A stretch of 40,346 bases of DNA from Dehalococcoidia bacterium UBA1141 (GCA_002311385.1 DCAE01000051.1:39160-79505), one strand, 5' to 3'; shown: positions 15,716-24,060, counted from the first letter of the stretch. Program-made: numbers and translations. Notes: a model not told the origin generated them from the sequence alone.

Positions 15716-15976
15716 ATCATTTTTATCCACCATCAAACCAGCGGAAGCTAATGGCGGACAACTTCAGAATCCTAGGGCGGTTTAGACTCTGAATGGCTAG
15801 GGATATTATATATGCGGCACTGGCGTCATGGCACGAGCAACGAATTACGTAGTCAAGATTGTGAATAATGCCACAATATTGACGCATGTTTATGATTCTC
15901 GTAGAACCCAAACCGCTACCAGCGCTAGGGTATAAAGTCCCCCTTGGGCTCGAATCCTTGGCATAGAGAGGGGATC
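15692..15976. other. Divergent msrB / nitronate monooxygenase intergenic region
   Basis: About 285 bases. It contains a minus-strand TATAAT-like box (near 15806), an inverted repeat ATTGTG...CACAAT (about 15858-15877), the promoter at 15879-15907 and another TATAAA at 15930-15935. No gene is seen. Confidence 0.5.
15879..15907 (+). promoter_or_regulatory. Promoter for the nitronate monooxygenase gene
   Basis: TTGACG (15879-15884), a 17-base spacer and TAGAAC (15902-15907) make a plausible promoter about 70 bases before the initiation region. A second candidate -10, TATAAA, lies closer at 15930. The inverted repeat ATTGTG...CACAAT just upstream could be an operator. Confidence 0.45.
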
Positions 15977-15985
15977 ATGGCCTAA
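15977..15985 (+). other. Start-stop element ATG-GCC-TAA before the nitronate monooxygenase
   Basis: AGAGGGG stands three bases before ATG 15977, the natural place for a ribosome site, but the third in-frame codon is TAA. A TTG codon follows directly and opens the enzyme's frame. Initiation at ATG would end after two codons. Confidence 0.75.
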
Positions 15986-16990
15986 TTGCAGACTCCGTTA
16001 TGCCGCATTTTGAATATTGACACTCCCATCGTGCAAGCGCCCATCGGCCCGGCAACCAACCCGGCATTGACGGCTGCCGTTTCCAATGCCGGCGGCCTGG
16101 GTATGCTGGCCTTCCTCCGGCGAGATGCCGATGAAATTCGCCGGCTCATAAGCGGGATCCATGAAAGGACGGACCGGCCCTTCGGAGGGAATTTCATCCT
16201 GAGGGGATTGGAGGGGACGGAAGCCAGGTTGGAGTCCTGCCTAGAGTCGGGAGTTAGCGTTGTCTCCTTTCACTGGGATGATCCATACGAATATGTTAAT
16301 CGAATCCATGCGGCGGATACCCTGGTGATGCATACCGTGGGAAACGCTGAAGACGCAAGGCGGGCTGTGGACGCGGGCGTCGATATAATTGTAGCCCAAG
16401 GCTGGGAGGCGGGAGGCCACTTGCGGGGCGAAGTTGCGACTATGGCCCTGTTGCCCCGGGTTGTGGACGCAGTGTCACCGGTTCCCGTAATCTCCGCTGG
16501 GAGCATTGCCGATGGGCGGGGTATGGCTGCTGCGTTGATGCTGGGGGCGGATGGAGTTTGGGTAGGAACCCGGTTCGCAGCCAGTGAGGAAGCGGACATT
16601 GACCCGTCATACAAAGAACGGATTATCAAGGCCTCGGAGACCGATACCCTCTTATCTAAGGTATTCAATGGTGGTTGGGACGCCGCGGGCAGAGCCCTGC
16701 GCAACAGCACTATCGAAATGTGGGAAGCGGAGGGCCGTCCTGGAGATGGCGAGCGGCCCGGCGAAGGCGATGTTATAGCACAGGGAACGGACGGCGCGCA
16801 CATAGCGAGGTACGCGTCAATCGGCCCGTACACCGGGGTGACTGGAGACCTGGAGGCTCTGTCCAACTGGGCTGGACAAGGCGTCGGGCGCGTAGACCGT
16901 ATCCAACCTGCCGCCGAAATTGTAAGAGAACTTGCTGAAGACGCAGTGCGAGTATTGGGCAAGGCCGACCGACTCATTCAAGACTTGTAA
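15986..16990 (+). CDS. Nitronate monooxygenase (2-nitropropane dioxygenase family)
   Basis: This 334-residue FMN-dependent TIM-barrel enzyme oxidises alkyl nitronates to carbonyl compounds and nitrite. It shows TPIVQAPIGPATNPALTAAVSNAGG near the start, the phosphate-binding VIVAQGWEAGGH segment with the family's catalytic histidine (IIVAQGWEAGGH), PVISAGSIADGRG and LGADGVWVGTRF. The frame can start only at TTG 15986, because an in-frame ATG with the right ribosome site at 15977 is cut off by TAA two codons later. Upstream of the first conserved residues only a short leader is missing, so the product is probably intact. It is a single gene with its own promoter, near msrB. Confidence 0.9.
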   Translation: MQTPLCRILNIDTPIVQAPIGPATNPALTAAVSNAGGLGMLAFLRRDADEIRRLISGIHERTDRPFGGNFILRGLEGTEARLESCLESGVSVVSFHWDDPYEYVNRIHAADTLVMHTVGNAEDARRAVDAGVDIIVAQGWEAGGHLRGEVATMALLPRVVDAVSPVPVISAGSIADGRGMAAALMLGADGVWVGTRFAASEEADIDPSYKERIIKASETDTLLSKVFNGGWDAAGRALRNSTIEMWEAEGRPGDGERPGEGDVIAQGTDGAHIARYASIGPYTGVTGDLEALSNWAGQGVGRVDRIQPAAEIVRELAEDAVRVLGKADRLIQDL

Positions 16991-17066
16991 CGTCGATTGA
17001 CTCGCCTTGTGCATCGATCACGTGACTTTCCTCCGCCGTAAGCGGGTTGTATTTGGTTTCTGCCAT
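16974..17066 (-). pseudogene. Duplicated msrB 5' fragment (30-codon remnant)
   Basis: The stretch 17017-17089 copies 15642-15715: leader, ATG and codons 1-17 of msrB. After codon 17 the frame continues into unrelated sequence (DAQGESIDVTSLE) and stops at TGA 16974. The ribosome site is damaged: GAGGAAAAAGC in the original is GAGAAAAAGC here. It is best read as a decayed duplication and not a working gene. Confidence 0.85.
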
Positions 17067-17122
17067 GCTTTTTCTCGCTTTTCGTTATGGGTATCGTCAA
17101 TCAGACGGCTCCGGCCCCCGGT

Positions 17123-18529
17123 CTAGATGTTGGGCGGCCGGCGGTTGTGCCAATCGGAGCTTTGCTCGTAAGAGTGGGCTACTTTCATAATGATCCCGTC
17201 GGCGCCGGGAAGTCCACCGATTTGCAGGCCGATGGGCAGTCCGTCGCTGCTGAAACCACAGGGCACCGAGATAGCCGGGGAACTGGCCAGGTTGAAAATC
17301 CTTGTGTGTAGATACCGGATTCCTACGGCGTTTTCTTTGCTGGTAATCACTTGGTCATCCATAATCGGTTGAGCAGCCTTGCCGCTGGTGGGAGTTATCA
17401 AGACATCGTAGCTGTCAAAGGCATCCAAAACCTGTTGCCGAAGCATCGTCCGCAGCTTCTGGGCCTTGTAGTAAGCGGCCGCTGGCAGGATGCTGCCGGT
17501 CAGTAAACCGACCCGGTTGTTGTGGCCGTAATCAGCCAAGCGCTCTCTTATCCAACCGCTGTGATTCATCGCTGGCTCCACCAACAAAGGCACCAGCGAC
17601 AGCTCCACCGAATGTCTGGTTAGGGGCAAAGATACTTCTTCTACAATGGCTCCCATCTCTTCCAACACGGTAGTAGCTTTGAGCACAGCGTCTCTGGTTT
17701 CTACATCGGTCATCTCAGGGGTCATCTGCTCCCGGATTAGCCCAACCCTCAGCCCTTTTATACCGCCATCCAAGGCTTTCCGGTAATCAGGCACTGGCGT
17801 ATTCCAGGTATAGGGGTCCTTTGAGTCCTGTCCGGCGATGGCGGTAAGGGTGATGGCTGCGTCTTCCACCGTTCGGGAGATGGGGCCGACCGTGTCCATG
17901 GACCAGACTCCGGTCATGACGCCGTAACGGCTGACCCTTCCCCAACTGGGCCGGTGGCCCACCAGGCCGCACCAAGTGGCTGGCCAGCGTATGGACCCTC
18001 CGGTGTCCTCGCCCAAGGACGTGGCGCACAGGAAAGCGGCTGTGGCGGCCCCGGAGCCGCCGCTGGATCCACCGGTGCGTTTGTCCAGGTTCCAAGGGTT
18101 CCGGGGAGGGCCGAACCGCTCAATGCCCCCGCCCATGGCGAACTCGGTGAGTGTGGTCTTGCCCAAAATCACGGCGCCAGCCTGTTTTAATTTGGATATG
18201 ACAGTGGCGTCTTCGTTGGGGACGAAATCGGCCAGAATCCGGGAGCCGCCGGTGGTGCGGATGCCTTTGGTCCAGAACTGGTCTTTCACCGCCAAAGGTA
18301 TGCCGTGCATCGGTCCTCGGTAATTCCCTTGTGCTATCTCCTTCTCGGCTTCTCCAGCCGCTTGCAGGGCTTCTTTCCGGCTGACGGTGATAAATGAGTT
18401 GAACTTGAAATCCAGGCTGTCTATGCGGTCCAAGTAGGCCTCGGTGACTTCAACCGGAGATACCTCTTTTCGTTGGATGCGCTGGGCCAACTGGGCCAAT
18501 GTCAGGAGGTGAATGTCATCGTTGCTCAT
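17123..18529 (-). CDS. Amidase signature family enzyme
   Basis: This 468-residue serine hydrolase has the Ser-cisSer-Lys triad: K82 in LAVKDQF, the cis-serine in the GGSSGGSG loop (S156), and the nucleophile S179 in GEDTGGSIR. Members cleave aliphatic or aryl amides, urea derivatives or glutamine (GatA). No gatB/gatC lies nearby and the protein is a single gene, so a general amidase is more likely than GatA. The ATG follows GGGAGGCCGCC. It is the fourth gene of the minus-strand run begun by the acyl-CoA carboxylase genes, 156 bases downstream of the biotin carrier. Confidence 0.92.
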   Translation of the reverse strand: MSNDDIHLLTLAQLAQRIQRKEVSPVEVTEAYLDRIDSLDFKFNSFITVSRKEALQAAGEAEKEIAQGNYRGPMHGIPLAVKDQFWTKGIRTTGGSRILADFVPNEDATVISKLKQAGAVILGKTTLTEFAMGGGIERFGPPRNPWNLDKRTGGSSGGSGAATAAFLCATSLGEDTGGSIRWPATWCGLVGHRPSWGRVSRYGVMTGVWSMDTVGPISRTVEDAAITLTAIAGQDSKDPYTWNTPVPDYRKALDGGIKGLRVGLIREQMTPEMTDVETRDAVLKATTVLEEMGAIVEEVSLPLTRHSVELSLVPLLVEPAMNHSGWIRERLADYGHNNRVGLLTGSILPAAAYYKAQKLRTMLRQQVLDAFDSYDVLITPTSGKAAQPIMDDQVITSKENAVGIRYLHTRIFNLASSPAISVPCGFSSDGLPIGLQIGGLPGADGIIMKVAHSYEQSSDWHNRRPPNI

Positions 18530-18545
18530 GGCGGCCTCCCACCGA

Positions 18546-18583
18546 GAATTTTAGCTGGGAAAATTAGCTGGAAATTTTGCCGG
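18546..18583. repeat. Three 12-13 bp tandem units upstream of the amidase
   Basis: GAATTTTAGCTGG, GAAAATTAGCTGG and AAATTTTGCCGG follow one another, diverged but recognisable. They lie 17 bases upstream of the amidase start. Confidence 0.65.
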
Positions 18584-18666
18584 AAATTTAAGGCTTATAT
18601 TAGCCACCTGAAAGGATAGTGTCGATAGCGAATCGGCTTTAGCAAGCCTGGCCCAATTACCCTACT

Positions 18667-18690
18667 TTGTTTCTTAGGTTGCTTCTTAGG
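18667..18690. repeat. Two 12-bp tandem units at the biotin-carrier 3' end
   Basis: TTGTTTCTTAGG and TTGCTTCTTAGG are adjacent, followed by TTTTTT. The carrier's stop codon (18686-18688) lies inside the second unit. Confidence 0.8.
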
Positions 18691-19252
18691 TTTTTTCCAG
18701 CGGCGCGAGCGCCACCAAACGCATGCCACGGTCCACCCGGTCTCCCGGTTGCACCGCCACCCTTTGGACGGTCCCGTCCCTGGGGGATTTGACCACCTGC
18801 TCAGTCTTCATCGACTCTATGACTAAGAGGGTTTGTCCCTCCACCACGGAATCGCCATCGGCCACGTCCACGGTTAGCACCACCCCCGGCACGGAGCAGA
18901 GTATTTCGTCGGTGGAAATCCTCTGGGTTGTCCGCCCTCGGGAAGAGGAGACCGGTAGGGCGAAATGGTACAGTTCTCCGCAAATCCAGATATGGACCTG
19001 CTGGCCTACCCGGTGAGCCTGAAAGCGTAATGTTTTACCTTGGGCCAGGCGATACAAGCCCTCCCAGTAATCCTGCTCTTGCTTCAGAAGTTGAATAGGG
19101 TGTTCGGCTGCGGGCGGATTGGCAGGATCAGTATCCTGTGATGATGCAAGGTCGTCAACGCTTCTAGTTGGCGGATAGACTTGCTTGAGGAGCCGCTCAT
19201 TTTTGGTAGGCGGGTTGTCCTGAGCTTGGGAATTATCCAGTTGTTGGCTCAT
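18686..19252 (-). CDS. Biotin carboxyl carrier subunit with BT-like domain
   Basis: The 188-residue protein ends in a biotinyl/lipoyl domain (about residues 115-185) with the biotinylation site VIESMKTEQ (K149; the common AMKM is SMKT here). Before it, residues 75-100 (KTLRFQAHRVG, VHIWICGELYHFALP) resemble the BT-domain strands that precede biotin carrier domains in methylcrotonyl- and propionyl-CoA carboxylase alpha chains. The first 60 residues are polar and low in structure. The start ATG overlaps the stop of the upstream biotin carboxylase gene (ATGA), so the two are translationally coupled. Together they equal one usual alpha subunit cut between BC and BT. Confidence 0.88.
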   Translation of the reverse strand: MSQQLDNSQAQDNPPTKNERLLKQVYPPTRSVDDLASSQDTDPANPPAAEHPIQLLKQEQDYWEGLYRLAQGKTLRFQAHRVGQQVHIWICGELYHFALPVSSSRGRTTQRISTDEILCSVPGVVLTVDVADGDSVVEGQTLLVIESMKTEQVVKSPRDGTVQRVAVQPGDRVDRGMRLVALAPLEKT

Positions 19253-20751
19253 GGGAAGCTGGCCCGGCCCAGGGATTCCCAGGGCCCTTGAGGTCGGTCT
19301 TGGCCGGTGGTCCGCGTCCCAGCACGTTTGGGAACGCTTGCTTGCCAGAAATCCTCCGCCAACTCCATAGCTGCTGCATCAATTCGGCCATTATCGCCGG
19401 GCGCGGTCAGTTCACCATACATCGCCACAAAGCGAGTGTCGTAATTGCCGGAGGTGAAGGCCGGGTGGTGAATGGCCCTCATCAAGAACGGAATGTTGGT
19501 TGTCACGCCCACCACCGGGAAGTTTTCTAGTGCTTTCGACATTCGGTTTATGCTAGCCTGGCGGTCCGCTCCCCAAGACACCAGCTTGGCCAGCATGGAA
19601 TCGTAGTAGGGAGTCACTTCCTGGCCTTGGGACACACCCGAGTCCAAGCGTAGGCCCATTCCGTGGGGAGGCTGCCAGGACAGCAAGGTGCCCGTTGACG
19701 GAGCGAAGTTGTCGTAGGCGTCCTCGGCGTAGATCCGGCACTCCAAAGCATGTCCGGAAGAACGAATATCATTTTGGGACAGGGTCAGGTTTCCTCCGGC
19801 AGCGATACGCACCTGCCACTGCACCAAGTCCATTCGCAGAGTTTCCTCCGTTATGGGGTGCTCGACTTGAATCCGGGCGTTCATTTCCAGAAAATAATAT
19901 TGGCCGGTGGTTGGGTCCACCAGAAATTCCACCGTCCCGGCATTGGTGTACCCCGCAGATTTGGCCAAGGCGACCGCCGATTCGCCCATGGACTCTCGCA
20001 GCTTCCGGTCCAAAGCTGGCGACGGTGTCTCCTCAATCACCTTCTGATACCGCCGCTGGACGCTGCATTCCCGTTCCATCAGATGGATGGTATTACCGGA
20101 GGCGTCGGCCAACACCTGAAACTCCACATGCCTGGCGGCGGGAAAGAAACGTTCCAAGAACACACGGCCATCCCCGAAGGCCGATGCGGCTTCCCGGCTG
20201 GCCGACTCCAAGGCTGGCAGAAGTTCTGCTTCACGTTCTACCAAGCGCATACCCCGGCCACCACCGCCGGCTGTTGCTTTGACCAGCAAGGGAAACCCCC
20301 ACTGCGATAAAAAGCCTTGGTGGTGGGTTTCTCCCGGTTCCCAGAGCGGTGAACTGGGAACAACGGGCACCCCGGCCCGTATAGCTGTCTCCTTGGAGCG
20401 TATCTTGTCTCCCAAGAGGGAGATGGTGTCGGAATTGGGGCCGATGAACACCAAGCCAGCAGCGGTACAGTCTGCGCAAAAAGACGGGTTCTCGGATAGG
20501 AACCCGTACCCTGGATGGATAGCCTCCGCCCCGGACTCCTTGGCCAAGGCTATTAACTTCTTGCTGTCCAGGTAGGTCTCTTCCGCAGACACGCCGTTTA
20601 GAGAGTAAGCCTGGTCGGCCAGCGTAACGTGAGGGGCGTTTTTGTCTGGGTCGGAATAAACAGCAACCGTAGCAATCCCCATGGCCTGCAAAGTCTGCAG
20701 AACCCTGACAGCTATTTCACCCCGGTTGGCTACAAGGACTTTTGAAAACAT
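19249..20751 (-). CDS. Biotin carboxylase subunit of acyl-CoA carboxylase
   Basis: This 500-residue ATP-grasp biotin carboxylase has the Gly-rich ATP loop KATAGGGGRGMRLV (158-171), HPGYGFLSEN (79-88), ECSVQRRYQK (228-237), and the signature EMNARIQVEHPITEE (289-303). It carboxylates biotin using ATP and bicarbonate. It is longer by about 50 residues than stand-alone AccC, and the last part (TRTTGQDRPQGPWESLGR) looks like a linker. The next gene starts inside its stop codon and supplies the biotin domain. No strong ribosome site precedes its ATG, and a dispersed palindrome separates it from the carboxyltransferase gene upstream. Confidence 0.95.
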   Translation of the reverse strand: MFSKVLVANRGEIAVRVLQTLQAMGIATVAVYSDPDKNAPHVTLADQAYSLNGVSAEETYLDSKKLIALAKESGAEAIHPGYGFLSENPSFCADCTAAGLVFIGPNSDTISLLGDKIRSKETAIRAGVPVVPSSPLWEPGETHHQGFLSQWGFPLLVKATAGGGGRGMRLVEREAELLPALESASREAASAFGDGRVFLERFFPAARHVEFQVLADASGNTIHLMERECSVQRRYQKVIEETPSPALDRKLRESMGESAVALAKSAGYTNAGTVEFLVDPTTGQYYFLEMNARIQVEHPITEETLRMDLVQWQVRIAAGGNLTLSQNDIRSSGHALECRIYAEDAYDNFAPSTGTLLSWQPPHGMGLRLDSGVSQGQEVTPYYDSMLAKLVSWGADRQASINRMSKALENFPVVGVTTNIPFLMRAIHHPAFTSGNYDTRFVAMYGELTAPGDNGRIDAAAMELAEDFWQASVPKRAGTRTTGQDRPQGPWESLGRASFP

Positions 20752-20823
20752 AAATACAACTAGACGACTGTTCTATCAGGTCCGCGTGAATCCGAAAACG
20801 GCGTGATGCGGCTTTCTACGGGG

Positions 20824-20857
20824 GAAATCCCCCTCGGTCCCCCTTTACGAAAGGGGG
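20824..20857. repeat. Dispersed palindrome (CCCCCTTT/AAAGGGGG family)
   Basis: CCCCCTTT (20839-20846), loop ACG, AAAGGGGG (20850-20857) with the upstream GAAATCCCCC block. It sits between the carboxyltransferase and biotin carboxylase genes and could form an internal hairpin in the shared transcript. Confidence 0.85.
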
Positions 20858-20889
20858 AAGATGAAGATGATGGGGTATTTCAAGGCTCG

Positions 20890-22509
20890 CTACATGCGGA
20901 ATACGCCCCATTTGGACTCGGGTATGGGGGCGTTGGCGGCGGCGGCGAGGCCAAGACCCACCACGTCTCGGGTGTCTTTGGGATCTATGATGCCGTCATC
21001 CCACAGCCTGGCGGTACTGTAGTAAGGGCTTCCCTCTTCCTCGTATTTCTCCAGTATCGGCCGTTGCAGATTTTCTTGGTCCTCTTCAGTCATGACTTGT
21101 CCCTGTCTCGCCAGTTGGTCGGTGCGGACGCTTACCAACACTCCCGCCGCCTGAGGTCCGCCCATCACCGATATCCGGGCGTTGGGCCACGACCATAAGA
21201 AGCGTGGCTGGTAGGCCCGGCCGCACATGCCGTAGTTGCCGGCCCCGAAGGAGTTGCCGATAATCACGGTGAACTTGGGCACCGCAGCATTGGAGACGGC
21301 CATGACCATTTTCGCCCCGTCCTTGGCTATGCCTTGGGCCTCGTATTCACGCCCTACCATGAAGCCCGTGATGTTCTGCAGAAACAGTAGGGGTATGCGT
21401 CTGTGCGCGCATAATTCTATGAAATGAGCCCCCTTTAGGGCGCTCTCGGAGAATAGAATCCCGTTGTTGGCGACTATACCCACCGGATACCCCCAGATTC
21501 TGGCGAACCCGCACACCAACGTATCACCGTAATTCTCTTTGAACTCGTGAAATCGGCTGCCATCTACGATGCGGGCGATTATCTCCCTGACGTCATACTG
21601 GTGCCTGGTGTCCGCTGGCACTATGCCGTAAATCTCCTCTGGCTTGTAGATAGGCGGCTCAGGGTCAAAGACTTCCTGGCTGCCCCCCATTCTAGTTGCA
21701 GGGCAAGCGCCGAAATTCTCAACGATATCTCGAACGATGGACAGTGCATGTTCGTCGTCCATGGCGTAGTGGTCAGCCACGCCCGATAGCCGGGTATGCA
21801 CCTCGGCGCCGCCCAAGGTTTCGGCATCTACGATTTCTCCGGTGGCGGCCCGCACCAATGGCGGCCCGGCCAGGAAGATTGTCCCTTGGTTCCGGACGAT
21901 GACCACTTCGTCGCTCATGGCCGGTATGTAGGCTCCGCCAGCGGTGCAGGAACCCATAACCACAGCTACCTGAGGGATGCTCTGGGCCGACATCTGGGAC
22001 TGGTTGTAGAAGATTCGGCCAAAATGGTCTCTGTCGGGGAAAACATCGGCTTGCAATGGCAAAAATGCGCCGCCTGAATCCACCAGATAGACGCACGGAA
22101 GCAGGTTTTCCAAGGCGATTTCCTGGGCACGCAGGTGCTTCTTGACGGTGATTGGGTAATAGGTGCCGCCCTTCACCGTGGCGTCGTTGGCCACTATTAC
22201 CACCTGTTTGCCGTGGATGCTCCCTATGCCGGTGACGATGCCGCCGCCCGGGCTATCGTCATCGTACATTCCCCATGCGGCCAGGGTGCTGAACTCCAAG
22301 AACGGAGTGCCTGGGTCCAAAAGCTTCGAAATTCGGTCCCGGACCATCAGTTTCCCTCTGCTGAGGTGGAGCTTGGCCGCGTCCGTGTCTCCCCGCTCCC
22401 TGATTGTTCCCATATTGCCCGTCAGCTCGGAGACAAGAGCTTGCATATTGGACTGGTTGCTCAGGAATTCGGGGTCATGAGTCTGGATTTTAGAATAAAT
22501 CGCTTCCAT
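20890..22509 (-). CDS. mccB: Acyl-CoA carboxylase carboxyltransferase subunit (methylcrotonyl-CoA type)
   Basis: This 539-residue carboxyltransferase moves CO2 from carboxybiotin to an acyl-CoA. The order and wording (RGKLMVRDRISKLLDPGTPF; CVYLVDSGGAFLPLQADVFPD; VMGSCTAGGAYIPAMSDE; FLAGPPLVRAATGE; RPYQPRF-type GRAYQPRFLWSWPN) agree with the beta chain of 3-methylcrotonyl-CoA carboxylase better than with propionyl-CoA carboxylase. Substrate choice by eye is still a judgement, and geranyl-CoA carboxylase is a near alternative. It is the first gene of the carboxylase-amidase run, with no good ribosome site before its ATG. Leucine/isovalerate breakdown is the expected pathway. Confidence 0.9.
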   Translation of the reverse strand: MEAIYSKIQTHDPEFLSNQSNMQALVSELTGNMGTIRERGDTDAAKLHLSRGKLMVRDRISKLLDPGTPFLEFSTLAAWGMYDDDSPGGGIVTGIGSIHGKQVVIVANDATVKGGTYYPITVKKHLRAQEIALENLLPCVYLVDSGGAFLPLQADVFPDRDHFGRIFYNQSQMSAQSIPQVAVVMGSCTAGGAYIPAMSDEVVIVRNQGTIFLAGPPLVRAATGEIVDAETLGGAEVHTRLSGVADHYAMDDEHALSIVRDIVENFGACPATRMGGSQEVFDPEPPIYKPEEIYGIVPADTRHQYDVREIIARIVDGSRFHEFKENYGDTLVCGFARIWGYPVGIVANNGILFSESALKGAHFIELCAHRRIPLLFLQNITGFMVGREYEAQGIAKDGAKMVMAVSNAAVPKFTVIIGNSFGAGNYGMCGRAYQPRFLWSWPNARISVMGGPQAAGVLVSVRTDQLARQGQVMTEEDQENLQRPILEKYEEEGSPYYSTARLWDDGIIDPKDTRDVVGLGLAAAANAPIPESKWGVFRM

Positions 22510-22894
22510 ATTTATCAGCAGCGCAATTTCTATTCGCTGGGTCTTTTAGCACGAGGCCTGAACCCAAATTGGCCATACGGTGGATGGTAGCGTCGGGGAA
22601 GAAGCTTGTCCACTGGCTAGGACCGCATGAGGTGGACCAATTTACAACCAAGATATATTTGTTGCGCTCCGTCTCACCGGCGAAGGCCGGTGTCCAGAAA
22701 CTTGCGAGATTAAGACGCTTGCTGGATTCCGGCCTTCGCCGGAATGACGAATATGTGATTATTGGACTCGCGCTTTGCTCACCTAGTGACGTTACGACCA
22801 ATTTTGCGGAGACAAATCAGCACATGCTGACGATTATCGAATAATAAGCTAGGATGATGGCAACATTTTGGAAAGGACTCGAAGGGGGGCCAAA
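22510..22894. other. Gene-free divergent region with repeats
   Basis: About 385 bases between the divergent carboxyltransferase and DUF6282-type genes. It holds a pair of inverted dispersed repeats (22671-22748) and AT-rich sequence near 22810-22850 that may contain promoters. I see no gene. Confidence 0.6.
22671..22748. repeat. Inverted pair of CCGGCGAAGGCCGG-type repeats
   Basis: The left copy has the palindrome CACCGG...CCGGTG (22675-22692) followed by TCCAG. The right copy is inverted, CTGG then ATTCCGG...CCGGAAT (22726-22745) followed by GAC. Both centres share CGAAGG/CCTTCG. The arms differ between copies but stay paired, and CCAG and CTGG face one another across about 24 bases. A half-related copy lies at 23932. 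Confidence 0.85.
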
Positions 22895-23908
22895 TTGGCA
22901 TCGGAACAATTCAACCTTAGTAAGTTGAATATCGTGGATGTCCACGTTCACGTTGGGCCCGAGTTCGGCTCCCGGGCTCATGACGCCCTGTCCCTTGCCC
23001 AAGAATTAGCTTCAGCCAACATGAAAGCGGTCATGAAGAATCACTTCATTTCAACTACCGGACTGGCGTCATTGGCGCGAAATATCACCGGCCAGACCAG
23101 CGTATTTGGGAGCGTGGTGCTGAACCATGGCGTGGGCGGCGTAAATGTGCAGGCCGTACGAGCGACCCTCAGCGGTAACAAAGACGAAGTCAGGAACGCC
23201 CATGAGGAAGTACGCGGAAAAGAGCCCACGGTGGTATGGATGCCCACCTTCCATTCCAAGTTGCATCTGGAAACCTTCGGCCACGATTACCTGCCCGAGT
23301 GGGTGGGCGGCGACACCCGGTTCACCTCAACCAGCGCCGATGTTAGCCCTTGTGAGGTGGTAGACGAATCGGGCAATGTGCTCGAAGAGGTACAGCAAGT
23401 TTTAGAATTGATTGCCAGCCACGATTTGGTGCTTGCCACCAGCCACCTTTCAAAAGATGAGATCACCGCAGTCGTCAGAGCGGCGGTGGCACACGGTGTC
23501 CGTAGAATCATCATCACCCACCCATTCTTCAAGGTCACCGATATGTCCATCCAAGAACAACAAACCCTGGTTGACCTGCACCGGCAACTGACCGGTGGAG
23601 AGCCGGAACACCAGTTGTACCTAGAATATACCTACACAGGCAAAACCATAGACGGGATAAGTTTTGAGCTTTACGCTGAAGCCATCAACCTGATTGGGCC
23701 GGAACACGTGATTCTCAGCTCCGATGCCGGTCAAACCAGGTGGCCCAGGGACACCCAAGGTCAACCGTTGGAGGGCGGTGTTCAAGCCCTGTCCGTGACC
23801 GAATGTTGGAAGCTATTTATTCAAGATTTGGCCCAAGCTGGAATTTCAGAAAAGGCAGTGGTGGAGATGGCATCAACCAACCCTTCCCGGTTGCTGGGTA
23901 TCATTTAA
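22895..23908 (+). CDS. DUF6282-type amidohydrolase-fold protein
   Basis: The 337-residue protein has amidohydrolase metal ligands in order: HxH in IVDVHVHVGPE, a lysine and histidine in AVMKNHF, a histidine in IIITHPFF, and an aspartate in ILSSDAGQ. This is the pattern of DUF6282, an uncharacterised metal-dependent hydrolase family. I chose TTG 22895 (MASEQFNL) because GGGGGG stands five bases before it; an in-frame TTG at 22868 lacks this. Function is unknown beyond probable hydrolase chemistry. It starts a plus-strand run of small catabolic genes. Confidence 0.82.
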   Translation: MASEQFNLSKLNIVDVHVHVGPEFGSRAHDALSLAQELASANMKAVMKNHFISTTGLASLARNITGQTSVFGSVVLNHGVGGVNVQAVRATLSGNKDEVRNAHEEVRGKEPTVVWMPTFHSKLHLETFGHDYLPEWVGGDTRFTSTSADVSPCEVVDESGNVLEEVQQVLELIASHDLVLATSHLSKDEITAVVRAAVAHGVRRIIITHPFFKVTDMSIQEQQTLVDLHRQLTGGEPEHQLYLEYTYTGKTIDGISFELYAEAINLIGPEHVILSSDAGQTRWPRDTQGQPLEGGVQALSVTECWKLFIQDLAQAGISEKAVVEMASTNPSRLLGII

Positions 23909-23931
23909 GCCTGAGGTAGAGATGTATTCTA

Positions 23932-23956
23932 GATTCCGGCCTGCGCCGGAATGACG
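23932..23956. repeat. Single dispersed ATTCCGGC...GCCGGAAT repeat
   Basis: ATTCCGGC (23933-23940), centre CTGC and GCCGGAAT (to 23952) followed by GACG form one unit of the family seen at 22671-22748. It lies in the 150-base gap after the DUF6282-type gene. Confidence 0.8.
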
Positions 23957-24060
23957 AGCCAGGGCCACGGGCATCGGATAGGATCTTATATCACTAATCA
24001 TATACAACAGACAAATGCATCAACGAAGGATATTTCGAGCCTGGTCAAGAGAGGAAAGAT

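Noticed and set aside
15977..15985. Recoded stop (pyrrolysine or Sec) in the nitronate monooxygenase start
   Set aside because: The codon is TAA, which is not known to be recoded this way, and TTG follows directly.
16981..17089. A second, intact msrB gene
   Set aside because: Only the first 17 codons and the leader are present; the frame then runs into unrelated sequence.
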